Shown in pieces: positions 6,971 through 7,358 of a stretch of DNA of 7,358 nt (position 1 is its first letter; the number at the start of each line of letters is the position of its first letter). The stretch spans positions 1 through 7,358 of the forward strand of contig JAIRKS010000139.1 in assembly GCA_031259905.1 (NCBI GenBank). The letters are read 5' to 3'. Source of the stretch: Odoribacteraceae bacterium (GTDB lineage: Bacteria > Bacteroidota > Bacteroidia > Bacteroidales > Marinifilaceae). Both the position numbers and the translations under genes were made by a program. The notes beneath the pieces are model-generated. The model was not told where the DNA came from. It saw only the letters and a list, made by a program, of their open reading frames with translations, and did not search any database.

Positions 6971-7358
6971 ATGAAACATTTCCACGCGATCCTTCTCCTC
7001 GTCGCCTGCCTCGCCGCCGCCTGCGAGCGAGAGATGATCTCCTACCGCGGCGTCGAGGGCATATACTTCGCCGTACAGGCGGGACGGGACGCCGGCAGCG
7101 AAAGCTCCTGGCCCTACTCCCCGTACACCGACATCGACTTCGTCAAGATCGAGGGCGACTCCTACACCGCACGCGTCAAGGTCATGGCGACGGGAGAAAC
7201 CAAGCCGGTCGACAGGCCATTCCTCCTCCTCCCGGACGCCGATTCTACCACCGCCACCGTCGGCACGGATCACGACCCGCTTCCCGCCGGGGGAATCATC
7301 CCCGCCGGCGAGACCGTAGCGTACGTCCCCGTCACCCTCCACAGGACGGCTGTCATGG
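6971..7358 (+). CDS. DUF4843-like lipoprotein, 5' part (runs off the window)
   Basis: Only the first 129 codons are present; the frame is open to the window edge. The start MKHFHAILLLVACLAAACERE is a lipoprotein signal with lipobox LAAAC and modified cysteine at residue 18. The mature part begins REMISYRGVEGIYFAVQAG and continues with SWPYSPYTDIDFVKIEGDS, a VKVMATGETKPVDRPF strand region, TVGTDHDPLPAGGIIPAGE and a YVPVTLHRT strand. From memory this pattern matches the DUF4843 family, beta-rich lipoproteins encoded straight after susD in many Bacteroidetes loci. They are presumed to be accessory surface ligand-binding proteins, but their function is undefined. The ATG lies 12 bp after the susD stop in an A/C-rich spacer, which implies the same operon. 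Family call is moderately sure. Confidence 0.8.
   Translation, partial: MKHFHAILLLVACLAAACEREMISYRGVEGIYFAVQAGRDAGSESSWPYSPYTDIDFVKIEGDSYTARVKVMATGETKPVDRPFLLLPDADSTTATVGTDHDPLPAGGIIPAGETVAYVPVTLHRTAVM

Overview
The window looks like a GC-rich member of the Bacteroidetes (Bacteroidales). It carries an ECF sigma factor, a FecR-type anti-sigma factor with a C-terminal DUF4974-like domain, a SusC/RagA outer-membrane transporter with an STN signalling domain, a RagB/SusD surface lipoprotein and the start of a DUF4843-type lipoprotein. The SusC and SusD wording resembles Butyricimonas/Odoribacter-type proteins recalled from memory. The strong preference for G or C at third codon positions is high for those genera as I know them, so I do not name a genus.

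Layout. Positions 1-172 hold a tandem array of 21-bp units, each with a short palindrome at its core; the last unit is inverted. The array lies just past the 3' end of the sigma gene, which runs on the minus strand (723 down to 208). An 88-bp divergent control region (724-811) separates it from the plus-strand genes: fecR-like anti-sigma (812-1954), a 102-bp gap with two strong hairpins (1955-2056), susC-like (2057-5434), susD-like (5462-6958) and a DUF4843-like lipoprotein gene from 6971 that runs off the right edge.

How it works together. This is a trans-envelope signalling and uptake locus. By analogy with FecA/FecR/FecI and Bacteroides ECF/anti-sigma loci, ligand binding to the SusC/SusD pair would be relayed by the periplasmic STN domain to the FecR-like protein. 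That protein would then release or activate the sigma factor to raise expression of susC-susD and the genes after them. No glycoside hydrolase, peptidase or other substrate-defining enzyme lies in the window, so the ligand cannot be read from it.

Most unusual points: the palindromic 21-bp array with its inverted end unit, the divergent rather than co-directional sigma/anti-sigma pair, and the two stacked hairpins ahead of susC. The proteins belong to recognised families. I do not see convincing evidence of a new protein system.
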